Source: Apricaphanius iberus (taxonomy: Eukaryota; Chordata; Actinopteri; Cyprinodontiformes; Aphaniidae). Taken from it: a stretch of DNA of 64,000 bases. Where the stretch lies: the NCBI GenBank assembly GCA_028564705.1, contig JAPXFQ010001532.1, positions 434,001 to 498,000 on the forward strand. The letters are read 5' to 3'. Position numbers and translations under genes: made by a program. The notes under the pieces are model-generated. The model did not search any database. It saw nothing but the letters and a program-made list of their open reading frames with translations, and was not told where the DNA came from. Below, in pieces: positions 37,901 through 48,400 of the stretch; within the stretch, counting starts at the first letter, position 1, and each line of letters starts with the position of its first letter.

Positions 37901-38785
37901 TTGGTTTTATTCATTTTTTATTTAAAAACAAAATATTTTGAAATGTTTTGGGTTGAACTTGTTCCTTTTGCACAGAATTTCTCCAGCCTCTTTCAAATGG
38001 GACGGACGGATTCACACTTTCACACCTTATTACGAGCGATCAACTCAAAATATTCCCACTAGGCAGAAGACTTCCTTATTTGGAGTCGCTTTCTGTATAA
38101 GGGAATTATTTTTGATGTATGAACTTAGATTATGTGACTGCGGAATGAATTGTCCACACCAATCAGGAGTCCATAATTCATAGTAAACGCAAACAGAAAA
38201 ACAGGCAGATTTACTGACCAGCTCAACGATGCAATAACTGACCGATGCAGACAACAGAGCAGTATGCAGCGAGATTCAAAGCGCTCATGAGGAAGTGACA
38301 CGCTGAATGAAGCGATGACATCACCTGCTCAAACCGAGGCCTCGGTCGTGTGATTTCTCCATTCTTGATGCACGCCTCGAAAAGAGACCTTATCTGACAC
38401 GCCCACTTTTGCTGGAGACTCGCCTCGGAGCCCCGGGTCATTTGTCCCATCAGCAGGCACAACCTCCAGTCAATGACTCGACTCAATCAGCTGGGATTCC
38501 CTATATAGAGAACTGTTAAAATGGATTGGAATGACTTTTTGTAAAGCGCCTTGAGGTGACATCTGTTGGGAATCGGTGCTATAGAAATAAACTGACCTGA
38601 CCTGACTTGTGTTCCAGGTGCACAACTTCACAGACGTGTGCTGGGACAAGTGCGTAGACAGTCCAGGCTCCAAGCTGGACTACCGGACAGAGACGTGTCT
38701 GCAGAACTGTGTGGAGAGGTTCATCGACACCACCCTGACCATCACCAACCGCTTCACACAGATGGTACAGAAGGGCACCCACTGA
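34997..38785 (+). CDS. timm8b: Mitochondrial import inner membrane translocase subunit Tim8 B
   Basis: Two coding exons, 34997-35098 and 38618-38785, give 89 residues (human 83). Exon 1 is the N-terminal helix ([20 protein letters not shown]). Exon 2 has the small-Tim twin CX3C motif: Cys42-WDK-Cys46 and Cys61-LQN-Cys65, which form the two disulphides of the helical hairpin, followed by [17 protein letters not shown]. By family knowledge the protein works in the intermembrane space, in a hexamer with Tim13, chaperoning hydrophobic precursors to the inner membrane; no cleavable presequence is expected and none is seen. The ATG at 34997 is the only one in frame with the helix. The single 3.5-kb intron holds an hAT element, and an older repeat ends about 10 bases from the exon 2 acceptor. 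Confidence 0.95.
35126..35152. repeat. (CAG)9 in timm8b intron 1
   Basis: Nine uninterrupted CAG units begin 28 bases after the exon 1 donor. A (CTG)6 tract lies 168 bases further on (35321-35338). Confidence 0.95.
35321..35338. repeat. (CTG)6 in timm8b intron 1
   Basis: Six CTG units, complementary to the (CAG)9 tract upstream in the same intron. Confidence 0.95.
35829..35875. repeat. Compound microsatellite (AC)n(AT)n(AG)n
   Basis: Consecutive AC, AT and AG dinucleotide runs of about 47 bases inside the hAT-type element. Confidence 0.9.
36718..36759. repeat. Perfect hairpin, 19-bp stem, AATA loop
   Basis: GAAACAGCTTATAGGAAAC is followed by AATA and by its exact reverse complement. It is inside the hAT-type element. 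Confidence 0.95.
37002..37029. repeat. Perfect hairpin, 12-bp stem, AATA loop
   Basis: GAAATCTCTGAG, AATA, then the exact reverse complement. It lies 240 bases from a longer hairpin with the same loop. Confidence 0.95.
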
Positions 38786-39450
38786 TCATTGGCCCGACCC
38801 AGGAGGACTAGTAGCAGTGGTTTGGACCATGTGGATGAGATAGGATTCCAAGAAGTGCTTCAGACTGCTGGGATGTGGGATGAAGTCTCCTGATTGTGGA
38901 TGTTCATGTTGAAGTGATGTAGCAGGATGTTAGTGATCTGACATGTTGACCAGTGGGATCTATCTGTGTTCTTCTGGGAGGTCCCTGAATCCAGTGTTCC
39001 TAAATATTAAATTCTTTTAATTATTCAGCTCATTTTTCTTCTGTTTGGAGGTCATAGACTCATAGAATATAAGATATGTATGTGTTTTCTATTCAGCATG
39101 GGAATATACCACCTTATCTGTCACACGCAGAAGGTTAACACATATTCCCACACCGGTTTGTTAGTGATTCTACACCTGATCCGAAAATAACTTTCTTTTA
39201 GATGAATCTGCAAAAACTAATTCGTAATGACAAAGTGAAAACCTTTAAGAATGAAAGGTACATCAGTATTTCCACCTGTTTCTTACTCATTTTTTGAAGC
39301 ACCTTTGGCAGCAGTTACAGCTTTAGGACTTCTTGGGTTGGACTTTATCTCCACAGATGTCAATTTGAGTTTAAGTCACGCTGTTGTAATCTTGGTTGTG
39401 TTCTTTGGGTCATTGTTATGTCGGACAATGAGTTATCGGCATAGAAACAG
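38786..39450. other. timm8b 3' region
   Basis: Presumed 3' UTR and intergenic DNA. An AATATTAAA word near 39002 is a possible weak polyadenylation signal. Around 39290-39420 the words CACCTTTGGCAGCAGTTACAG and GACTTCTTGGGTTGG recall a fish repeat, not assigned. Confidence 0.35.
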
Positions 39451-40592
39451 CAGAGGGCTATTCCACGAAGCAAGCTTCAAAAATAAAGGCTTGATTGAAA
39501 TATTCTTACTTGAATTATTAACAATTCATTCCAGACTTAGTCAGTTCCCCCTAAGAAGCTCAGGTGAATTCAATTCCTGCCCATTCAAGCAACCCCAACA
39601 AGCCAGGCTCATGTGCGTCAACCATAGACTGTAAAAAAGAATAGACAGCGCCTCCTCAATCCTCCCCGTTTACCAGAATGACTTTCATGGGGGAATTCAT
39701 GGCGGATTCACAGACTCCTCCTCCCCAGCTCTGACGAAGCATGTTCCTAATAAGGGCATAGGGGCGGGATCTTCACTGTAGACTCTGCCCTCGCGGGGCG
39801 TGTATGGGCGTGTAGTTTCGCCGTAATCACGCCCACTCTGCTCCCACGTCTTTAGCTCTGATGCTAAACTTGGCTCGGCCCCCTCATTAATTATGCAAGA
39901 TTACAAAAAATTATCTTACCAAAACCAGCCTGGTGCCCAGGTTTTTTATGAGCCCAGCGTTATCTCAGGAGGAATATGTAGCCATAGAAAGTTTAAAACA
40001 ATGGGGCACCAGGCATTAAGTTTGTTTTTAACGTGTCTAAAGTCCAATGCTTTTCAATGGGGGCCTAACGGCCAAATGGAGGTACTACAGCAATGGAGGA
40101 GCAATGGCGCTGAGATGCACATCTACCTGTAAACTCCTAACTTCATGTTAATAAATCATATTACCTTTTTGGGTAGGGTAAAATAATCTGGAGTCTGTTG
40201 AGAATTATTAAAATCAGAATATAACATGACAGAAAATAGCTGACATTTAATTTATTGGAACATGATGTAAGGAAGGATGTAAAAAAAAATTGACAAGACA
40301 GTGTCAAGTCTTCATAATGTAAAGTTACATTAATGCTATATTTTATATGTACTGTGTTTATTTCACCAGTTGCAAGCTACTTTAAGGCTATTTTAAAAAT
40401 TTTTTGGGAGGACAGGATGATTATGTTATGGGACCATCTTAGTCAAATTTCATCCAAGAGAATAAGTTGCCATGGTGAATGGGTGGGCTTCAGGTTAGCC
40501 TCCATAGTGGAACCGAACCTGGGGAAATTGAGCCAGGATTGTCAAAGTAAGCCAGCTTTTGGAGTTAGCTTGCTTTATGGAATACCCCTCTG
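39451..40592. mobile_element. TIR DNA element with nested MITE
   Basis: The ends read CAGAGGGCTATTCCACGAAG and, inward from the right, CAGAGGGGTATTCCATAAAG, both continuing CAAGCT. This terminal repeat type is common in fish non-autonomous DNA elements. No clear target duplication was found, so superfamily is left open. Copy 2 of the 22243 MITE lies inside. Confidence 0.7.
39629..40112. mobile_element. MITE, copy 2 (truncated)
   Basis: Nearly identical to 22243-22700, including CATAGACTGTAAAAAAG and the block ending GGAGGAGCAATGGCG, with a 30-base insertion near 39910. The last 60 bases of copy 1 are absent. It is nested in the 39451-40592 element. Confidence 0.85.
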
Positions 40593-40627
40593 GACAGTCA
40601 ACATACAACTTATAGTGTATATAGTAA

Positions 40628-41112
40628 TAATAATAATAATACATTTTATTTGTAATGCACTTTACATTTAAAACAATCTCAAAGTGCTACTGAATCGAGA
40701 GTTAAAATTAAGTTAAAGTTATACAGTTCAGTTGTATGCTTTTTAAAAAATTGTATGTTTTCAAGTAAAAAAAAACAAAACATCTGCATTCTGTGGGGCC
40801 CTCAGGTGGTAAGGGAGGGCGTTCCACAGCCTGGGGGCAGCAGAAGCAAATTCCCTATCACTCATGCTGCAGAGCTTGGTTCTGGGGGTTTGGAGGGTGT
40901 GTGAGGTTGCAAACCGGGTGTGTGAGGAGGTCTGGGGGGTGAGGAGTTCCTGTAGGTAAAGGGGGGCATGTCCAAACATACACTGGTGAGTGAAGGGGGA
41001 AACTTTATACTCAATTCTGAGTTGGACAGGGAGCCAGTGTAGGGATTTCAGAATAGGGGTGATGTGATCATGCTTGTGCACCCTCATCAGGATCCTGGCA
41101 GCGCTGTTCTAT
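40628..41112 (-). mobile_element. L2/CR1-like LINE 3' end with (TTA)n
   Basis: The minus frame 41087-40761 is the RT C-terminus: HDHITPILKSLHWLPVQLRI, HQCMFGHAPLYLQELL, FASAAPRLWNALPYHLRAPQ. The non-coding tail includes GTAAAGTGCATTACAAATAAAATG and a (TTA)n run at 40628-40642. It is between timm8b and the oxidase gene. Confidence 0.8.
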
Positions 41113-42457
41113 ATATATAGTATTCTTATATAGCTCAAAAACAAGCTGGAAAAGACAAGGATCTTCTAGGTGGTGTTTATTTAAAGCTCTTTAACATATG
41201 AAAAATGGATGAAGTTATGGGTTTGTACAGAAAATGTATTTATTTAGGGAAATATCGTCCCTGTTGTACAAATTAAGTTGTCTTGTGACTTGAGTAATTC
41301 AGTGGTGTCTGAATATCTCGCTTACACAAGTCTTTAAAAAATAATCCAGTCTTGGAGAAACATGCTGTCATTTAGCATTTTTAATGATTAAATTAGAAGC
41401 AGCTGTCAGGATAGGATTTAAAGCTACTGCATGTACAGCAGCGTGAATTATCAGGTGCTGATAGCGGTTTGGGACATCTGAAAACAATATAACACAGAGG
41501 ATTTTAAAATACATAAACCTCACCTTTTTAAATAAACATTGTTTAAATAACAAATACGTGATCACAAAGACTTAACATGAACAAAATGGACCTCACAAAC
41601 TGTCAGTTGGTGCAGGATCCAGGCGTACTTTTAAGCATATATGTTTAATCTGATCGCCTGCAATCTTTTTTGCTTTTTGGAAAAAAAAGTTTTATCAGAC
41701 CCGCAGCAGGGGGGAATCATCTGCTTGGCTAACTCCTCCAAACGTGCAAAATAATCAAATTATAGGTAAAATACGCTGTTTCCTGCCACCCACTACCATG
41801 ATGCATTGTGAGAAAACATTGACGTCACAAAACATCCTCCAATAAAGTTGGTGAACCAAAGCTTACACTTAAAATAGAGTAAAAAATGTAATTGCTGAAA
41901 TATAAAATGATTGAAACTGGCAGTATACCGTAAGTATAAAAAAATGGTACATTTCACTATTCCAATGTTTTCTGATTTTAAAATGTCCCACGTTGGGCTA
42001 AAATGATGATTTACTCATTGATTAAAAATGGTATTACTCTGTTTAAAATCTGCAAAATATGAATCCAAATGAATTCATTTTAACATCTGGAGTTCTTTAT
42101 ATGGGCCCAAAGTGGCATTAGAGAGGAGTTAGATAAGTGCCATATTAAAAGTTGGTTTTATTGCATGTACTCGTGTGCATGCATTAGGAAATTTTTTTAA
42201 AATATTTTCTATGGATGTTTTTGTTGAGGAAGCAGCTGTAAAGGGAAGAAAAAGAGTGTAGAAGGGTGATAAGGCACCATTCATCAAGACCACCACTGAT
42301 GTATGATGACTTTTTCAAACGTTTGCTTTCTACAACAGGATCAACTTTAATCCAGTGTTACGGAGACCAGATCGCAATAACGCACCCTATTGGATGGAGA
42401 ATGGACCAGCGCTCAAAATATATGACCAATTCTAAAACATATTAACCAGACATAAAG
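41113..42457. other. Intergenic / oxidase 3' region
   Basis: AT-rich, no recognised gene or repeat. The minus-strand oxidase ends at 42458, so its 3' UTR lies in the right part of this stretch. Confidence 0.35.
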
Positions 42458-45400
42458 CTACAGAGTCAATTGGTTGATATTCTTTGCTGCTCTGAGAGCA
42501 GACTTCATAGCCGATTCTATCCACCCGTGAGGAGTTGCTGTGTGTTCCCCAGCAAAGTGCACCCGTCCCTCGTTCTGGAACAGTTCTCGTGCGTAGTGCC
42601 CCTGCTGGTACGGCGTGAACAGGGCGAAGGCCCCCAGACTGTAAGGGTCCAGGCCCCACTTCTTCACCAGCCCCCCAGTGCAGAGCGCTCGGATATACTC
42701 CCCGTGGATTTTCACCAAGTCCTCCAGAGCTACGTCCATCAGTTCCTCCTCACTCATCCCTTGGAAGAGGGTGGAGTCATCAGAGCAGGTGTAGGAAGCC
42801 AGGAGGGCCCCTGCGGTGGTGCCTGGGAAACCGTGGCTGGGGTAGTAGATAAAGCGAGACGGACGGTCAGTGATGCTTTTCCCTCCTCTGATGCCCTCTT
42901 TCTCCCAGAAGCGTTCCTTGAAACTGAGCACCACCTTTGTGGAGCTGGCATAATGAACGGAGCGCAGGGCCTCCATCTTATCAGCAGACAGCGGAGGGGA
43001 AAAGTCAATGAAGAGGGTGGCCTTGGCTGTGGCCGTAATGAGGGCGTAGTCCACCGTCACACTGGACAGAGAACCAGAGTTACGCCAATCTTCATACGTC
43101 ACAGTCACATTAGCACCGCCTGTTTGGTTGATTAGCTTCACCTTGGAGTTCAGCAGGATTGTGGCATTTAAAACTTGGTAGAACGCTGTGGGGAGGTGAT
43201 CAAAACCATCCATCACTTCAAAGTACCTGAGGAGATTACACAAAAAAGAATGAATATTTTCTTTCATTAATATACGTAAAACTCATGAACCAGTTTTGTC
43301 TTTCTACAGATTTTTGTGTAAAAAATAATCTTTCCTTTTTTATCAGTTCCAAAACATAATCGAATAGGTACAGTAGCTTCTAGTCAACAACAAGCAGAAA
43401 TGTACCAGGCATGGCTAGAGGTATTCAAATAAAACGGAGCGCTGGATCTAGATGAGCTAACTTCCCAAAAACACACCAATGTTGTACCAATGTTCTCTGA
43501 GCCTCTAAAGGCAAAAATTAAAGCTGTGGTTTCAGATATATTCTGTATTATTAGGGGGAAGTATTTCATTTGTTTTCATCTCTTTTCCCAGAAATGATCA
43601 TTCAACACCGTTATCATTAGCACAGTTAATTAACCCCCGCTAAAAACGAATGAATGAAATAAAAGATGAAAACAGGTCTTGATTTAAAGTGACCCCATTA
43701 AAAGCCTACATTTCTCAGATTTACATGTTTTCTTTAATGTGATATTGATCTGCACAATTCTACAAAAAAAACTAAAAGTTTTTAAGGAGGGAAAAAAAAG
43801 CTACAATAACTATAACACGTCATAAAGTAATAGTGTTGAAGCAACTTTTTATTCAGATGCTGGTCTTCAGTTCATAGACCTACAGCATTATATAAACACT
43901 GTAGTACAGTGAATAACTGAAGAAAAATCATAAAACAGGAGGACTTTGAAAATCGGAAATTTCTCAAAAACTACTGAAAAGATGTGAGTGAAACAGGTCA
44001 GGGAGGCTGCAGATGGGCCAGCAGCAGCACTGGAAGAGCTGCAGGAAAGTCCTACTAGTACTGGTTGTGTTCTACGTGTAACCACAAGCACCACTATTGT
44101 GTGTAGGTCTAGATGGAGGCGTTGGGTTGTAAGAAGGAAGAATGAAAACAGCAGTCTAGGAACGGCCTAGCAATAGCTTAGAATTAAATCTGAGAGGAAA
44201 TGTGTGGGTAGAGCTGTGGGTGTTAGATGTTCTCTCATTCTGATAATGATCCTACCAAAGAAGACTCAAGAATTAAACAGTATAAGGTTCACAGTGTGTA
44301 CACTCGTGCAGCCAGGTTAGTTTGTTCAATGTTAGCAATTATTCCAATGTTTTATAACACAATAATTCCCGGTTGCGGCCCGGCTCGGTCCTGGTGCATG
44401 TCGGGCGGGTCCTGGGTGGTCCGGTGTGTCGGGCGGCCGCTGTTTCGGGCCGATGTCCTCCTTGGATTGACTGGGGCACCTCTTATGGGGGTGCCGGGTT
44501 TGTAGAATAGGTTGGTGCCGTCCGGTGGATCGGTGGGGACCGTGCCTGGCGCCCAGTCCTCCTGCCGGTTCCAGGACTTCAGCTGGCTGGTCTGTTCGCC
44601 TGGTGGGGCTGTCCGGCATTGGCTGGGCCCCTGATCTTGGCGCCCCACGTGGGGCGGGATCTGGACCCTGGAGCTGGAAGATCTGGATGTCCAGGTGCCG
44701 GCTGGGCGCGGCCTGGGGAGGGCGTACATCCGCTGTGGCTCTTGCTGTGGCTCCCTGGCGTGTGGATGTGTGGAGGCGGGCCGGGTTGTTGGCGGTGGGT
44801 ACTGGTCCGGGGTGGCGGCGGCGTGTGTTGTCCGTCGGTTGGCTGCGGGTCCTCCTTGCCTGCGGCGGCGGCGGGGGACCCTTGTCGGCTGGTCCCTGGT
44901 TGGGGCCCCGCCGGGGGGTGGGGTGCCCCTGGTCCCCATGGCCTCCGGTTCCTGGTCCGGGCCTGCCCTGGCGTAGCCGGTTACCGGCGGAGCCAGTGGG
45001 CTCGTCACTGCGATCTCTCGGGCCCCAGCATTGCGGCTGGTGGGTGGTCCCCTGGGGCTTCCATCTGTTCCTCTCTTGGTGGGTGATCGACCCTGCGCTG
45101 ATCCGCCTGTGGACTCTGTACTCTGTGGGACGCTGGATGCATACATCTCTTGCCTCCTCCATGTCTGTGCCGATTCCTGTAGGACGGATTGACGGTTCCT
45201 TACACCAGCTATCAATCACTTGCATGGTGAAACCTTATTCAGACCTGCATGCTCGCACACACATAGGTGTGGGGACATTGGTGAAGACGGACATATCTTA
45301 AGCTGACGTTATCATCATTAGTTAGTTGTTCACAGGAGCTTACCAGAAACATTTGTATTATGTTCATTAATCAATGCTTGTGTGTAGTGAATGTGCAATT

Positions 45401-48400
45401 CTTAGTTTATTCTACCAGATCCGAACTATTGGTTTGGTTCTGTACAGTTTGTTGTTTTTGTTTTGTATTACTGTTTCTCTGCCGTCCGGCAGAGGTGGAG
45501 GACTGGGATGTTTTCTTTTGTTCTTTTTGCCTCCCTGTCTTGTGTCGTCGGTTCGCCCCTCTGTTGGTCCGGTTTCTTTTCTTCACCTTCTTCCTTTCTC
45601 CCTTCTTGTCTCAGTTTAGTGTCCATGACGTCAGGAAATTGAACCCACAGTAATCACTAATAAAGATTTTTCATACCTATACATCAAGTGGCGTACTACA
45701 GCGAAGCTGTAATACTCTGCTTGGGAAAGTAAAACTGTTGGGCTTGTACTTGGTACTCAGACACCAATTCTGAGTAGCATACTGCTAGACAGGACACGTA
45801 AAAAAAAAATATATAACACAATAATTAAGTATGATCTCAGTGATGTACCATAAATAAAAACCGGTGATTACAAAGAGGAGCATGGCGTTTGGAGAGTCAC
45901 CATTCAAGTCCTCCAACACACTCACAGTGACAGTACATGATTGCATGGCATGAAGAAAAGTGTTGAGCATCAGTGTGATTAAGATGGCTCTCAGTTAAAA
46001 CAAAACAATAGAAGAGTGATCATCTAAAGCTTGGACCAAAGTGGAGTAATGGATACTGCTTATGTGATTAAGATATGACTACTTATTCTCTGTCTTAGTG
46101 AATATATCTACGACAGCAGGTCATGTAGAGAAAATGTAAAAGAATAAACTGAACTTATGTGCTTTTCTAGTCATACCTACTAGTATGACAAAGCAGTTTT
46201 GCCAGTAGTCCCATTCACACTCACAAACATTCATACACCGACACGCTTTTATTTCTACCAGCTTAAAAACAAACTAAACAGGCAAAAGTGCGAGGACTGG
46301 AGGCACACATGCAGAATGTGTTCCTCATAATGATTATGGTCACTCTTCGTTGGAAGTTGCTTAATGTATTCATTGATGTTTAATGCATTTTGAGGAAAAA
46401 TCACTGGATGTTCACTAAAAAAAGAAATGAATAGTTTTGATGTATAGAATTATTTCTATTTTCAGAAGATTTAATTCATTAGTGAAAATCTTGCAGTAGG
46501 GCTGCAACCTCATGATATTTAATTATCAGGACAAACCAATTTAATCTCCTGATTACTGAAACAGATTCATAAATGAGCTGCAACCACTTAAATTTCCAGT
46601 GGCTGCAGTTCCTTTTATTTATAGTCTTAACATCATTTTCAAGTTCAGTTTATCAACTCAGTAACATTTAATCAACATGGCTCAGTCTGTGATTCTTAGA
46701 AAATAAAAAGTGCAATTTTTTTTCTTAGGTGGGAAGTTTTAAACTAAAAAATTACATTCATAACTTTTTTTAAACTGTAAACTGTTTCATTGTCACCATT
46801 TCTGCTTATCAACCTTCAAAAAAAGAAAGGTTATAACTTTCTTGCTTTTTGACACCATTTGACACCTTCTCCAGGGCCCTATGAAAACCATTTAATTATT
46901 TGACAAATTCTGTTTTATTTTTCTCTATTCCACTTTTCCATTTAATTTTTTTTTTATTCCAGTTTTTCTTGAAAGTATTTCATTTTTATTTTTTACCATG
47001 GTGGCCTTTATTTGACAGTGGTCATTCCATTTTTTAAGGGAAGAGAAGTAGGGGCAGACATGCAGCAAAGTTCCACCATGAAAGGATTTAGCGTTTAATT
47101 ATGGAGTGAATGAAAAGATTTTAATAAATCATAGTAATTCACACTGACTGTTATTTACAAATATTTTCACAAATATAACAGTACTGTGGTTCGATGGGAA
47201 TTTTCTGCCATTTTTAAAGAACTGTAACATTATGTGCCAAGAGTCTTATGTTTTTCACATTTTATAAAATAAATCTCTCTTTCAAAATGCTTTAGACCAA
47301 AAACATGTCTTATTTTTATTTCCTAATTCTGTCCCAGACTTCCCTGGAATACACAACATATCAGGGTTTTTGTGTTTACCTCTTGTGTTCCTGCAAACCC
47401 CTGTTTGCATTCCCTACTTTTATTCTGCTGAAGCCACATCGGTGTCGGCCATGTTTCTGATGTGACTCTTCACTTTGAGTGCTCGTCACCAGCGTGTTTC
47501 AGAACTCAACACTGTGGTGCACAAAGCAGTGGTGACATCAGGGAGACTTTGGTCATTTATAGGGAGCCAAGTCCGGCGAAATATTCTCCCATCGCCATTG
47601 CGCTCTCAAAAGACAGATTGTGTGGCAGTATTTCCTGTGATGCTGCTACATCGCTAAACCTAACCCTTATGCTAAGCTTCAAATTTTCATATTGCTCATT
47701 TCTTGGAAGACATGGGTGATTCAGTGAGTTTTTCTGCCATGGCTGACTGGTTTCATAATTCCTAATAATTTAATACTTCAGGTGCCGCTTACAGCTGGCA
47801 GTCAGCTCTTTTTTTCTCTTCCAGGCTTCTTTTTTCCCTTTAAATATGTTCTTCTTGGATTTTGCATGTCTTGTTTATGTGTTTCTATTGTGGGCTGCTG
47901 TCCCCAACAATAGGGCCAAGAGGTTTTTGGCTCTTAATCAGATTTTTCATGGCACTTGTGTCTGGAGAACATGTGTACGCCCAATCGGCCATTGTTTACA
48001 CCAGAAACCAGCTTTTAGCTCTGGGTAGCTCCGCTGTACTGCCTACAGCACAGCGAGAAGGAAGAGACAAGGAAGAGGTTCCGGCCAGCGATTCCGTCTA
48101 TTATCATGGGGAAGGTGACGTCTCTCCCCAATAAAGTGGACGACCTGGTGGCTCTAACCAGCTATCAGAGGACCTACAGGGAGATGAGCTTGATGTTCTT
48201 CACTGAGTCGTAGCTAACCACGCTAACGCTGGACTCACACATTAACATGGAAGGTTTCATCTGATCCCGGCCGACAGAACAATGCAGAGTGTTAAGAAGA
48301 GAGAAGAGGAAGTGGTTGTGTTTGTGAACGATAGATGCTGTATCTCTGAGCATTAATTTAGCAAAGAGACGCTATGCTGTAAGGACATTAAGCTTTTAGC

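Larger units (their letters stand above)
35558..38455. mobile_element. hAT-type DNA element in timm8b intron 1
   Basis: Perfect 8-bp duplications (GGCACAAC at 35550-35557 and 38456-38463) flank a 2.9-kb sequence whose ends are imperfect inverted repeats: TAGTGATGGGGAAAAATGA on the left and, read inward, TGCTGATGGGACAAATGA on the right. No hAT transposase motif was recognised in any frame, so it is non-autonomous or carries unfamiliar cargo. It contains an AC/AT/AG microsatellite at 35829-35875 and two perfect hairpins. Confidence 0.85.
35344..38608 (+). repeat. Common fish retroposon 3' region, split by an hAT element
   Basis: The left half (to 35549) has TTCTGGTTCTGCTGGAGG, GTTAAAGGGGAGTTTTTCC and CTTGCTCAGTATGAGGGATT. 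The right half (38464-38608) resumes with GTCAATGACTCGACTCAATC, CCCTATATAGAGAAC, TAAAGCGCCTTGAGG and ends in (CTGAC)n. This is the usual order in an abundant teleost repeat; here the two halves are held apart by the element at 35558-38455. Confidence 0.8.

Noticed and set aside
42470..43135. Plus-strand 221-codon frame
   Set aside because: It is the antisense of the last exon of the amino-acid oxidase, which has clear family motifs.
44332..45225. 297-codon minus-strand frame as a gene
   Set aside because: It extends past the retroposon's left target duplication into unrelated intron, has no start context, overlaps other long frames on both strands, and its Pro/Arg-rich composition follows from GC content.
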